This document shows positions 33,861-41,919 of a stretch of 64,000 bases of DNA, piece after piece. A program made the position numbers and the translations under genes. The stretch is taken from contig JAMPFT010000001.1 of NCBI GenBank assembly GCA_023664305.1, positions 166,400-230,399 of the forward strand. Reading direction: 5' to 3'. Position 1 is the stretch's first letter, and each line of letters opens with the position of its first letter. The DNA is from a bacterium (lineage in GTDB: Bacteria; Bacillota; Clostridia; Lachnospirales; Lachnospiraceae). The notes under the pieces were generated by a model that ran no database searches, had not been told where the DNA came from, and was given only the letters and a program-made list of their open reading frames with translations.

Positions 33861-34892
33861 CTAATTATCGTCGATCTGGCGCAGCACGCGCAGATCTGAT
33901 TCAAACAACAGCTTGATGTTGTTGATGCCGTATTTGAGCATAGCCACGCGCTCCAGCCCGATGCCAAAGGCAAGACCGCTGTATTCGTCGGAATCGATCC
34001 CGCAGTTCTCCAGCACCTTTTTGTTGACGATCCCGCAGCCTAAAATCTCAATCCAGCCCGTTCCCTTGCAGAGCTTACAGCCCTTGCCGCCGCACTCGAA
34101 GCAGCTTACGTCCACCTCCGCGGAAGGCTCCGTAAAAGGGAAGAAGGAGGGACGGAGTCTCGTCGTGGTTTCTTCTCCAAAAATTTTTTGCACAAATACA
34201 TCCAACATCCCCTTTAAATCGCACAGGGTAATCTTTTTATCCACTACCAGCCCCTCCATCTGATGAAACATGGGGGAATGCGTGGCGTCGTCGTCCGAAC
34301 GGAATACCTTGCCCGGCGATAACATCTTGATGGGCAGCTCCTTTGTCTCCATGGCATGTATCTGCGCCGCGGAGGTCTGTGTGGCAAGCAGGAAATCGGG
34401 GGACAGATAAAAGGTATCCTGCATATCCCGGGCAGGATGATCCTTCGGCGTGTTCAGCGCCGTAAAATTATAATAATCGTTCTCAATTTCTCTGTTTTCA
34501 AACACTTCAAACCCCATGCCCGCAAACACGTCTATGATCTGATTGCGCATCTGGGTGATCGGGTGCAGATTTCCGGTCTCCCGTTCCTCAGCCGGCATGG
34601 TCACATCTTTCTTTTCGCTCTCATACCGCATCTCCAGCTCTTTCGCCTTCATCCGCTCGTCCAGCTCGGCAAAACGCTGCTGCGCCCATTCCTTCAGCTC
34701 GTTTACGCTTTTGCCGAAAGACGCCCTTTCCTCCGGCGCAATACTCTTCATTTCCTTCATCAGCTGGCCGATCTTGCCGGTCTTTGAATCCAGAAACTTC
34801 TTCCGAAGCTCAAAGGCCGCCGCTCTGGACTCCGCGCGTTCTTTGATTCCGTCCGTGATTTCCTGCCTGATGCCCGCAAGTCTGTCGTTCAT
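33861..34892 (-). CDS. pheS: Phenylalanyl-tRNA synthetase alpha subunit
   Basis: A 343-residue class II synthetase subunit: N-terminal coiled coil (1-100), catalytic core with [29 protein letters not shown], motif 2 [20 protein letters not shown] and motif 3 [21 protein letters not shown] 34892 follows GGAGG at 8 bases. The frame stays open upstream through the tandem repeats (to 35021), but those codons only translate the repeat, so the shorter start is used. Expression is set by the T-box leader about 330 bases upstream. Confidence 0.97.
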   Translation of the reverse strand: MNDRLAGIRQEITDGIKERAESRAAAFELRKKFLDSKTGKIGQLMKEMKSIAPEERASFGKSVNELKEWAQQRFAELDERMKAKELEMRYESEKKDVTMPAEERETGNLHPITQMRNQIIDVFAGMGFEVFENREIENDYYNFTALNTPKDHPARDMQDTFYLSPDFLLATQTSAAQIHAMETKELPIKMLSPGKVFRSDDDATHSPMFHQMEGLVVDKKITLCDLKGMLDVFVQKIFGEETTTRLRPSFFPFTEPSAEVDVSCFECGGKGCKLCKGTGWIEILGCGIVNKKVLENCGIDSDEYSGLAFGIGLERVAMLKYGINNIKLLFESDLRVLRQIDDN

Positions 34893-34927
34893 TCCGTTTT
34901 CCTCCGATTTCTTTTTTATTTTCTCAT

Positions 34928-35106
34928 TGTCGCGACGTTCGCCCAATGTGTCTGTTCGGGCAGACTCTTTGCTTCCCGCTCGCTTCCTTCCAGTCAGCTC
35001 GCTGTCGCGACGTTCGCCCAATGTGTCTGTCCCGACAGAGTTTTTGCTTCCTGCTCGCTTCCTTTCCAGTCAGCTCGCTGTCGCGACGTTCGCCCAATGT
35101 GTCTGT
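34928..35106. repeat. 75-bp tandem repeat, three core copies, in the pheST leader
   Basis: An identical 28-base core (begins TGTCGCGACGTTCGCCCAAT) occurs at 34928-34955, 35003-35030 and 35079-35106, with periods of 75 and 76. The intervening bases (CTCGCTTCC and AGTCAGCTCGC motifs) also match closely. The array lies between the T-box terminator and pheS, inside the transcribed leader. A GC-rich hairpin-forming stretch follows at about 35128-35175. Translations of the array are frame artefacts. Confidence 0.85.
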
Positions 35107-35224
35107 CAGGACAGACACATTACGCAGCCCTCTCTCGCCGCACGGTATGCAAGCATCCCGTGCGGCGTTCGCGGTTCTGCTTGCGCGTCCGCCCCTGGCA
35201 GACGCGCCGGGCTCACTGTCCGCG

Positions 35225-35507
35225 CAAAAAATCCCCTGCATTTTCATGCAAGGGACGAAATATCTGCTTCCGCGGTGCCACCCTGATTCCCTGTCTCAAA
35301 CAGGGCTCTCGTTTACGCTTAACGCGCGTCACACGTCCGGCGCTATCCGCCCGCGGTTCTTCTTTCTCCGCACGCCTTTCACGCCAGAGGCTCCGGTGGG
35401 AAATTCGAAGATCGCGTCTGAACTTAAGGAAGCTTGCAGCCGACGGCTCCCTCTCTCTGTAAGAAAACGGATCTCTACTACACACCATCCACGCCTTTAT
35501 CTGCTAA
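35225..35507 (-). promoter_or_regulatory. T-box riboswitch of pheST
   Basis: Reading the minus strand, the T-box core AGGGTGGCACCGCG is at 35271-35284. It is followed by a terminator hairpin of the GTCCCTTGCATG / ATGCAGGGGAT type (35231-35256) and six T. Stem I occupies about 35380-35500, with a GAA-rich distal side; a TTC (Phe) triplet at 35407-35409 in CTTCGAATTTCCCACC is the best specifier candidate. Uncharged tRNA-Phe would favour the antiterminator and pheST expression. Confidence 0.92.
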
Positions 35508-35513
35508 TTGAAT

Positions 35514-35542
35514 AGTTTAGCGGTATTTATCGGAAATGTCAA
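35514..35542 (-). promoter_or_regulatory. Promoter of the T-box/pheST transcript
   Basis: TTGACA (35537-35542), 17 bases, TAAACT (35514-35519) on the minus strand. The -35 overlaps the last codons of the brkB-like gene. Confidence 0.7.
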
Positions 35543-36387
35543 GCTTTTCCGCCGTTTTTTCTGTTTCTCACAAGCACCTTGTTCACAGGGCTGAAATAAC
35601 GGTTCAGATACGCGCCGATCATAATGATATACATACAGCAGTACATCCACAAAAGAACGATGATGATAATGGAAAGGCTTCCATAGATACCGTAGGAATT
35701 TCCGTAGGTAACATAAATAGAAAAACCCCAGGAAAAGACGCTCCACACCACCGCCGAAAAGGCGGCTCCCGGGATCTGCTCCTTAAACTTAAGCCTTTCG
35801 TCCGGCACATAGGCATAGATTGCCGCAAACAGCAGGGTCAGCACGACCCAGACTACGATAAAACGGAAGTTCATGGCAAAGGACACAAGATCCTGAAGCA
35901 CCGGGAATCTGTGCAGCGCCAGATCCACCAGCTGATTGCCGAACACGTTGATAAACAGGGAGAGGATCACCACAATCAGCATAACCGCCGTGTACAGGCT
36001 CGCTATCCCCCTGACCACAAAATAATTCCGCTTCTCCTCCACACCGTTGACAGCGTTCAGCCCCCGCATCAGCGCCATGACACCCTTGGCCGCGGACCAT
36101 AACATCGCGACAATCGCCACGGACATGACTCCCGACGCCCTGTCGTAAATGTCGGAAATCAGACTCACCGTAAGGGGAACCGCCATCTCCGGCACCACAT
36201 CCGTCACCGCCCTCACCAGGTTTTCCTCTGTGAGCGGGGTGTACGGGATGATTGCGCAGAGCGTAATCAGCATGGGAACGACGGACAAAAAGAAGAAAAA
36301 GGCAATACTCGCCGCATATGCGCTGATATTCTGTTTTTTCATCTGTGCGGAAAAATTTTTCCAAACCGGATAAAGTCTTCGAATCAC
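35539..36387 (-). CDS. YihY/BrkB-family inner membrane protein
   Basis: This 282-residue protein has six hydrophobic spans and the family motifs AASIAFFFFLSVVPMLI near residue 25, YFVVRGIASLYTAVMLIVVI, and PGAAFSAVVWSVFSWGFSIYV. Older ribonuclease BN labels for this family are wrong; the role is uncertain. The start is GTG 36387 with AAGGGAAAG upstream. It is 33 bases downstream of the SpoIID-like gene and likely co-transcribed. Confidence 0.92.
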   Translation of the reverse strand: MIRRLYPVWKNFSAQMKKQNISAYAASIAFFFFLSVVPMLITLCAIIPYTPLTEENLVRAVTDVVPEMAVPLTVSLISDIYDRASGVMSVAIVAMLWSAAKGVMALMRGLNAVNGVEEKRNYFVVRGIASLYTAVMLIVVILSLFINVFGNQLVDLALHRFPVLQDLVSFAMNFRFIVVWVVLTLLFAAIYAYVPDERLKFKEQIPGAAFSAVVWSVFSWGFSIYVTYGNSYGIYGSLSIIIIVLLWMYCCMYIIMIGAYLNRYFSPVNKVLVRNRKNGGKA

Positions 36388-36420
36388 GTTGCTTTCCCTT
36401 CTGTCCGCCGCGCGGATCCG

Positions 36421-38391
36421 TCACTGTGTGTCAAACATGTCCCTGACGGCGCATTCTTCATAGAAAAAGGTCAAAATATCGCCGGCCGTCCATCCGCATT
36501 TCGCCATCTCCTTGGCACCGTTCTGGCTCATGCCGACCCCGTGGCCGAATCCGCCGCCGGTCAAGGTATATCCTACCACATTTCCGTCCTGTTTTCCAGC
36601 AGTTATCACAAAAAATGCGCTGGGAAGCAGACTCGGGCTCGCCACCTTTTTCCCGTCCTGCCGTACGATCTTGCTCGTCCCGTTGTTAAGCACATAGCGA
36701 ATGTTATGTTCCGATATCACCTTATAGGTTCCCTCTTCTCCCTCTATCACCAATTCGTCCGCGACTCCGCCCACGCCGCGTTTTTCAATATACAGGTCCC
36801 TGATTCCGCCGAGCGTTCCGATATCGCTGCTGACATATTCCCCCTCCTTTAACGTCAGAACCAGCCTGCTGTTCGCCGCATACCGCTTCTTTAACTTCTC
36901 CAGGACGATTTCCGGATCCAGCTCCTTCACCTCGTAGGTCCACCGATACCATCCCTCTCCCGCCTCAAAATCGTCCTCGTTGACCGAACGGATATAATCC
37001 GAAAAGGCCTGTTCGTCCTTCAGCTTTTCTCCCATATTCTCCGTTTCAACGCCCCCCGCGGCAATCTGCGCCATATCCGTCTTGCAAAGATGCCTGGGAT
37101 GCAGATAGGTAATCAGCGAAGCCGCCTCCGTCTTCCAGACGTTGGCGTCGCTTCCCACTCCGCAGGAGGTAGAATAATAATAGGTTTCCGCAAGCGTCCC
37201 CTCCGCCGTATAAAGGAGCTGCCCGTAGGTATCCTTCACCGCCGCGGTTGTACTCGCCTGCTCCGCGATATTGTTATAAACCTGATAGGTAGAGCTGTCG
37301 TCCACATGGGCTCCGTACTGCGGATAACCGGCCCGCTCCATATGCCCGTAAGCGTAGGTTCTGGCGCAGATTGCCTGCGCCTTCAAGGCTTCCGACGGAT
37401 AATTTGACGGCATCTCGCTGGGCACAACGCTGTACAGATATTCCTCCAGAGGAAGCTCGTTCACCAAAACGATACCGTCCTGTGTCCGTATCAGCTCCAC
37501 GGTTCCCCGACAGGCCGGAACCCCCTGGTTCCTCAACACATTTTTCAAAACCACCTTTCCCGTCAACACCTCCGGTACGATCAGCACCCTGTCCGTCTCA
37601 AAGTAGGGACTGTCATAAGAAAAGACGATTTCATCCCCTGCCTGATGCTTCTCTTCCTTTCTGTCCCCGAAGCTTCCGTACACCACCGCAAAACCGGTAT
37701 CCGCCGTCACCGCCGGCTGTGCGTGAAAAATACCGCTGTAGTCCGCCGCTTTGATCAACACCCTGATATTCTGCATTGCCTCCTCTTTCACCAGAAGAAC
37801 CCCGCAGATCTCGCCGTCCTCCACGCACAGATCCGTAAAGCTGTACCCAAAGCGGATATCCCTTACCGTACACGTCTGCAGGCTGCCGTAAAGACGGTAT
37901 CCCGCATAATCCTCTGCCAGAGGCAGTCTGCCGTATTCTTCCACCTCGATCCAGCCGTCTCCGGCGCTCAAGATCCGCCCGTTTATCTTTTGCTTCTTCA
38001 GATAAATATCCGTTATTTCGCCGTCGGTCAGCGTCACATCCGCCAGCTGCTCCCGCACGGGCTCCTCAGGACGGTAAGCAGCCTCCTCCCCCCCGGATTC
38101 GTCAGCCGCTGTCTTCCAGGGACAGTCTCTTGTCTCTCCGCCGTAAAAAATCCGGATGCCCTCTTCACTCTCTTCCAGAATCCAGACGTTATGTAAAATC
38201 TCTGTCACCGGGATATGCGGCGGCAAAACGGCGGACGGCTCCTCCTCTTCCTGCGGTGTGCCGCCCTGAAGCAGGATAGCGATCAGCTTGCCGATCAGGA
38301 GCAGTACAATCAGCAATACGCCCAGCAGACAGATAAATGCCTTTAACTGCATTCTCTGTGATCTGTTCAGTTGAAATCTGTCATCCCTCAA
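36421..38391 (-). CDS. SpoIID/LytB-domain protein, membrane-anchored
   Basis: This 656-residue protein has an N-terminal membrane anchor (ICLLGVLLIVLLLIGKLIAI), a beta-rich central region and a C-terminal SpoIID/LytB domain (about 310-640) with LPLEEYLYSVVPSEMPSNYPSEALKAQAICARTYA-type sequence and the late GGGFGHGVGMSQNGAKEMA. SpoIID is a lytic transglycosylase in engulfment; at 656 residues this one is much longer than SpoIID (about 340), so it is a relative rather than the orthologue. The start is TTG 38391 with GGAGGG 8 bases upstream. Confidence 0.88.
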   Translation of the reverse strand: MRDDRFQLNRSQRMQLKAFICLLGVLLIVLLLIGKLIAILLQGGTPQEEEEPSAVLPPHIPVTEILHNVWILEESEEGIRIFYGGETRDCPWKTAADESGGEEAAYRPEEPVREQLADVTLTDGEITDIYLKKQKINGRILSAGDGWIEVEEYGRLPLAEDYAGYRLYGSLQTCTVRDIRFGYSFTDLCVEDGEICGVLLVKEEAMQNIRVLIKAADYSGIFHAQPAVTADTGFAVVYGSFGDRKEEKHQAGDEIVFSYDSPYFETDRVLIVPEVLTGKVVLKNVLRNQGVPACRGTVELIRTQDGIVLVNELPLEEYLYSVVPSEMPSNYPSEALKAQAICARTYAYGHMERAGYPQYGAHVDDSSTYQVYNNIAEQASTTAAVKDTYGQLLYTAEGTLAETYYYSTSCGVGSDANVWKTEAASLITYLHPRHLCKTDMAQIAAGGVETENMGEKLKDEQAFSDYIRSVNEDDFEAGEGWYRWTYEVKELDPEIVLEKLKKRYAANSRLVLTLKEGEYVSSDIGTLGGIRDLYIEKRGVGGVADELVIEGEEGTYKVISEHNIRYVLNNGTSKIVRQDGKKVASPSLLPSAFFVITAGKQDGNVVGYTLTGGGFGHGVGMSQNGAKEMAKCGWTAGDILTFFYEECAVRDMFDTQ

Positions 38392-38423
38392 TATTTATGC
38401 CCTCCGCTCCGTTCCTATAACCG

Positions 38424-38451
38424 CAAAAGAGCAGCCCCCGCGGACTGCTCT
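38424..38451 (-). terminator. Terminator of the small RNA
   Basis: GAGAGCAGTCC ... GGGCTGCTCTTTT on the minus strand: a 7-base GC-rich stem closing on T4. It also insulates the SpoIID-like gene, whose TTG start is 33 bases downstream. Confidence 0.8.
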
Positions 38452-38663
38452 CTTCTTTCGTACCGTAAATTTTTTTCCCCAAAATGCCGCCCCCTGTCTC
38501 TTGACTCCTAGCAGCGCTAGGTGGGTGACCGCAACCACGCTTTTGCCTTCCCTTCCGATCCTCCGCTAAGAGTGAGGGCCTGACAGCCACTTGGCAATAT
38601 AGGAATCCCGTTTAAAGTAATGTAGGTTCAAAAATAAACAAGAGTTATCGTGCATCTCAGGGT
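38424..38663 (-). ncRNA. Structured small RNA, 6S RNA candidate
   Basis: The 326-base gap contains a complete transcription unit on the minus strand: promoter at 38670-38698, start near 38663, and a strong terminator (stem AGAGCAG / CTGCTCT, then TTTT) at 38424-38451. The transcript is about 240 bases. No ORF with a ribosome binding site is seen. A GC-rich local hairpin (GTGGTTGCGGTCACCCAC at about 38519-38536) and distant pairs (CCAA...TTGG, TGTC...GACA around GGGGGCGGCATT) support a long folded RNA. Size, promoter and the GGCGGCAT segment suggest 6S RNA, but the family is not proven by eye. Confidence 0.65.
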
Positions 38664-38669
38664 AACCTT

Positions 38670-38698
38670 ATTATACCTGATTGTATATGGGTTTACAA
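38670..38698 (-). promoter_or_regulatory. Promoter of the small RNA
   Basis: TTGTAA (38693-38698), 17 bases, TATAAT (38670-38675) on the minus strand, directly after the stop of the 138-residue membrane protein gene. Confidence 0.8.
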
Positions 38699-38717
38699 TA
38701 GAAATATTTAACAAAAT

Positions 38718-39134
38718 CTACTGCATACATTTGTCAACAAGGCTGTCTATTACAGGCACCCTGACGGTTCCCTGGTTCAGCGCCTTCAGACCCAGCAGCA
38801 GAAACAGGACGGTTCTGATCAGCTCCAAACCGTTTCTCAGCATATAGATAATGTTTGATACCACAGAAATATAAAAGCTTCCGCCAAAAATGCTTAAAAT
38901 ACTGTTAATAAAACTGATCACGTCGGGGATCAGCCCCAATACCGTGTTAAACAGCGCAAAGACAATCAGCAGGGCGACTGCCTTTACCGCAGACTTTCTC
39001 AGCCAGACATTTTCCTCCCGAAGAAGGATATAGCCCGTCAGGATCACTGCCGCCAAAGAACCGCTGAATAACCCCAGAAAAAACGCTGCCGCGCCCAACA
39101 CTCCCACGGAAACTCCCAGTTTCGTCTTCTGCAT
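38718..39134 (-). CDS. Small polytopic membrane protein of unknown function
   Basis: A 138-residue protein with about four hydrophobic segments (VGVLGAAAFFLGLFSGSLAAVILTG as the first hairpin, then AVALLIVFALFNTVLGLI, ISFINSILSIFGG, and VLFLLLGLKAL). I do not recognise a family. ATG 39134 follows GGGAG. It is 30 bases after the zinc-ribbon gene on the same strand, so probably one operon from the promoter at 39676-39704. Confidence 0.75.
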   Translation of the reverse strand: MQKTKLGVSVGVLGAAAFFLGLFSGSLAAVILTGYILLREENVWLRKSAVKAVALLIVFALFNTVLGLIPDVISFINSILSIFGGSFYISVVSNIIYMLRNGLELIRTVLFLLLGLKALNQGTVRVPVIDSLVDKCMQ

Positions 39135-39164
39135 TGCTCCCTTTCTCCCTTCCCTCTCTGTTTC

Positions 39165-39611
39165 CTATATTTCTTCTGTCTCCTCAACCGTCGCTTCCGC
39201 TTCGCTTTCCGCCGCGCTCCCCTGCTCTGTCTCTCCAGACAGGTCAACGCCCTCTTCCTCCGTCATGGAAGCGCCGCAGGAACTGCAGAACACCGCGTTG
39301 ACCGCCACCTGGGCCCCGCATTTCGGGCACGCAACGGTTCCCTTGATATCCGTGATCTGCTGTCTGTACTCCCTGATTTTCTCCTCGGATTCACGGATTG
39401 CTGCAATCATCCCGTCATACTCCGTCTCGTGTCCGTCCGCATGAAGGGAAACGTAAAGCTTTCCGATTTCGAGATAATTATTGTTGATCTTTTTCTCCTC
39501 GTCGTAAATATACGAATTCCACTTTGCCAGGTCAGCCACCTCTTTTGTCTTCTGCACCGCCGACTGTCCTGCCAGCGAAAGCTTCTTCCCCAGATCGTCA
39601 AAAAATGCCAT
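39165..39611 (-). CDS. Zinc-ribbon protein with helical N-terminus
   Basis: A 148-residue protein. The N-terminal 85 residues are helical (DDLGKKLSLAGQSAVQKTKEVADLAKW). A single zinc ribbon follows, CPKCGAQ ... FCSSCGA (four Cys, residues about 95-115). The last 30 residues are Glu-rich. Such zinc-ribbon proteins are common in Clostridia and mostly unassigned. ATG 39611 follows AAGGAGG. It may act with the adjoining membrane protein. Confidence 0.82.
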   Translation of the reverse strand: MAFFDDLGKKLSLAGQSAVQKTKEVADLAKWNSYIYDEEKKINNNYLEIGKLYVSLHADGHETEYDGMIAAIRESEEKIREYRQQITDIKGTVACPKCGAQVAVNAVFCSSCGASMTEEEGVDLSGETEQGSAAESEAEATVEETEEI

Positions 39612-39675
39612 GTTGCTTCCTCCTTATTTTTATGGGCTTTCAGTTATTTCACCCGCTCCCACTACGGTTAAAAAC

Positions 39676-39704
39676 ATTATAGCACGGTATCGCCCGTAAA
39701 TCAA
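39676..39704 (-). promoter_or_regulatory. Promoter of the zinc-ribbon/membrane protein operon
   Basis: TTGATT (39699-39704), 17 bases, TATAAT (39676-39681) on the minus strand. It diverges from the lipoprotein promoter about 50 bases away. Confidence 0.75.
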
Positions 39705-39749
39705 TTCCCTTTGCGGCGGAATATCATCCCTCTGCCGCAATAATTCTGC

Positions 39750-39778
39750 TTGTTTCCTTCCGGGTAACGTGCTATAAT
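39750..39778 (+). promoter_or_regulatory. Promoter of the lipoprotein pair
   Basis: TTGTTT (39750-39755), 17 bases, TATAAT (39773-39778). The start codon is 187 bases downstream, so the transcript has a long leader. Confidence 0.75.
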
Positions 39779-39842
39779 CATCCTGTTCGGATTCGCAGGA
39801 TGCGGCCTTTTATACTCTATAGGAAACTTCGTCGTAGCAAGG

Positions 39843-39888
39843 GAAGAATGCGAAGCATTCTTCGAAGCGTCCGACAGGACGCTTTTTT
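39843..39888 (+). terminator. Attenuator-like double hairpin in the lipoprotein leader
   Basis: A perfect hairpin GAAGAATGC / GCATTCTTC (39843-39863) is followed by AGCGTCC / GGACGCT (39866-39883) and TTTTTT. The second is a good intrinsic terminator sitting between promoter and gene. It either attenuates the operon or ends a leader RNA of about 100 bases. Confidence 0.65.
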
Positions 39889-39964
39889 ACCCGGCGCTTC
39901 CCTGTCCCGGAATCCCGACACGGAATATTCAGATCATTTAAGATTTAATGAGGAGGATACTATC

Positions 39965-40930
39965 ATGAAGAAAAAAATACTTATGCTTGTACTGGCGCTT
40001 GGCACGGCGCTGTGCCTGTCCGCCTGCGGCGGCAAATCCGACGCCGACATTTCATCCCGTCCGGATTCTTCCGAAAACGTCTCGCCGAAGCCTCTGGTCA
40101 ACAAGGAGACGGAATCCACTGCGGAACCGTCCGTCAGCGGGGAGGCGGAATCCTCCGGGACTCCGGAATCCTCTCCTCTGGCCGACTGGTATAACAGCAA
40201 CGACCGCACGCTGTTGGAGGATACCATCAACAACACCGTCCTTCAGAACGGCGAGATGACATTCTTCGTCGAAACCGAGGAACCCGGCATTATCATCTAC
40301 AATTACCAGTATTCGGACCAGCTGGATTTATCCGGGCTTTCCCAGGAAGACATTGCCGACGCCTATTCCGATCTGCTTGACAGTATCGATGTGTTTGCGT
40401 CGGATATCGCCGCCTTTAAGAGCACCTACGGCATTCCGCTCACTGCGATCCGCATGAGATACATCAATCAGGACGGCTCCCTGATTTACACCCTGGACTT
40501 TACCGAAAACGGCGCGGTCACGGCAGACGGAACTCCCGTCACAAAGGATTCTTCCCCGGCGGCAGGCTCTGCGGATCAAAATATCGCCACCCTCACCGAC
40601 TGGTACAACAGTGACGAGAGAACAACCACCGAGCAGGCTGTCAACGCATCCATTGCATCTCAGGGAATCTCCTTATCCCTGACCGTGGAAGAGCCTGACA
40701 TTCTTATTTTCAACTACCGCTATGCCGAACAGCTGGATGTGTCCGGGTTATCTCAGGAGGATATCGACACCGCATTTGCGGGCTCCATACAGTCTCTGGG
40801 CGAAAGTATGATTTCCGACGTGTTCACCTCCTTTGAGTACGAATACGGCATCCCCCTCCGGATCGTCCGCGTGACTTTCCTGAATGCCGACGGCACCCTG
40901 CTTTCCAGCCTGGATTTTACAAATGACTAA
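39965..40930 (+). CDS. Lipoprotein with two copies of a DWYNS-type domain
   Basis: This 321-residue lipoprotein has a signal peptide with lipobox LSAC (Cys21), a Ser/Glu/Pro linker, then two homologous domains (about residues 77-175 and 207-321). Each starts DWYNSN/D, holds an EEPxIxIxNYxY motif and a (L/V)SGLSQEDI segment, and ends RxxxxNxDGxLxxxLDF. ATG 39965 is chosen for AGGAGG and the lipobox. The domain resembles small lipoprotein domains seen in Lachnospiraceae; I cannot assign a function. Exported, membrane-anchored. Confidence 0.85.
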   Translation: MKKKILMLVLALGTALCLSACGGKSDADISSRPDSSENVSPKPLVNKETESTAEPSVSGEAESSGTPESSPLADWYNSNDRTLLEDTINNTVLQNGEMTFFVETEEPGIIIYNYQYSDQLDLSGLSQEDIADAYSDLLDSIDVFASDIAAFKSTYGIPLTAIRMRYINQDGSLIYTLDFTENGAVTADGTPVTKDSSPAAGSADQNIATLTDWYNSDERTTTEQAVNASIASQGISLSLTVEEPDILIFNYRYAEQLDVSGLSQEDIDTAFAGSIQSLGESMISDVFTSFEYEYGIPLRIVRVTFLNADGTLLSSLDFTND

Positions 40931-40954
40931 TCTTTTTTAAAAGGAGGCGATCTC

Positions 40955-41827
40955 ATGAGAGGAAAAGCTTTTGTGCTGATGATACTCCTGTCTATGACAT
41001 TAGGCCTGTGCTCCTGCGGCCGGAGCGGCTCGCCAAACGGCGAGTCCACCCCGGCCCCGGGGGATGCGGCGGACGGGGCCGCCGCATCCGGCGCAGGGGA
41101 AATCAATACCCTCACCGACTGGTACAACAGCGAAGAGAGGGTCCAGGTGGAGGAAGCGCTTGCCGGAGCCGCCGAAACCATGGGAATGACCTATTATATC
41201 ACGGTACAGGAACCCGATATCCTGATCTATAACTACCAGTCCCTCGGACAGATCGATTTTCAGGGCGCGTCACAGGAGCAGATCGACGCGGTCTACGCGG
41301 AATCCATGCAGCCCTATATCGAAACGATAACGCCTGCCTTTGCAGCCTTTCGCGAAGAATACGGGATATCGCTGCGCATCGTCCGGCTGGCCTACTATAA
41401 CGCGGACGGCTCCCTGATCACAGCCCTGAATATCACAGAGGATTATCAGTCTCCCGGCGTTACAGGCGACAGCTCTTCTCCTGCCGCCTACCTGTCTCTC
41501 GCAGACTGGATTGCTTCCGGGGAAGCGGCGGAAATCATTGCTTCCGTCAACCGCAGTCTGTCCTCCTCCGGGATGACGTTTACACTCTCCGCGGAGGAAA
41601 ATGTCCTTGTCTATGAATATTATGCCGACGACGCTCTAAGCTATGGCAGTCTCTCCGCGGAAGAACTGACCGAGCATTTTGGGAACGCAGTGGAGAGTAT
41701 GCGGGAAAACCTCCTCTCCCTGTTTGAGGTATTCCGGGATGAGTACGGCCTCACGCTCGACGCCGTGCGGGTGGTCTTCTTTAACGAAGACGGTTCAAGG
41801 ATACTGTACACCTCCGAGCTCCCGTAG
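40955..41827 (+). CDS. Paralogous lipoprotein with two related domains
   Basis: This 290-residue lipoprotein lies 24 bases after the first. The signal peptide ends with LGLCSC (lipidated Cys21), followed by a Gly/Ala/Ser linker. Domain 1 (about 48-165) closely matches those of the neighbour (DWYNSEERVQVEEAL, EPDILIYNYQSL). Domain 2 (about 175-290) is a diverged copy (DWIASGEAAEIIASVNRS, ending VRVVFFNEDGSRIL). Four related domains therefore stand in tandem, evidence of repeated duplication. ATG follows AAAAGGAGG. It ends before a strong bidirectional terminator. Confidence 0.85.
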   Translation: MRGKAFVLMILLSMTLGLCSCGRSGSPNGESTPAPGDAADGAAASGAGEINTLTDWYNSEERVQVEEALAGAAETMGMTYYITVQEPDILIYNYQSLGQIDFQGASQEQIDAVYAESMQPYIETITPAFAAFREEYGISLRIVRLAYYNADGSLITALNITEDYQSPGVTGDSSSPAAYLSLADWIASGEAAEIIASVNRSLSSSGMTFTLSAEENVLVYEYYADDALSYGSLSAEELTEHFGNAVESMRENLLSLFEVFRDEYGLTLDAVRVVFFNEDGSRILYTSELP

Positions 41828-41863
41828 CGCTCAGAGCAGCTAACTCTTTGCAAAACGTGAATT

Positions 41864-41909
41864 AGAATTTCTTCGCTCACAGCCTATGCTGTGAGCGATT
41901 AGAAATTCT
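41864..41909. terminator. Bidirectional terminator between the lipoprotein pair and the Sel1 gene
   Basis: Core arms CGCTCACAGC / GCTGTGAGCG with a 4-base loop, extended by outer arms AGAATTTCT / AGAAATTCT. It sits between convergent stops at 41827 and 41920. Confidence 0.8.
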
Positions 41910-41919
41910 TCTCACACTT

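Noticed and set aside
34893-35247. Arg-rich protein or N-terminal extension of pheS from the 75-bp repeats
   Set aside because: pheS has a strong ribosome binding site at 34892, and the extension only translates the tandem repeat.
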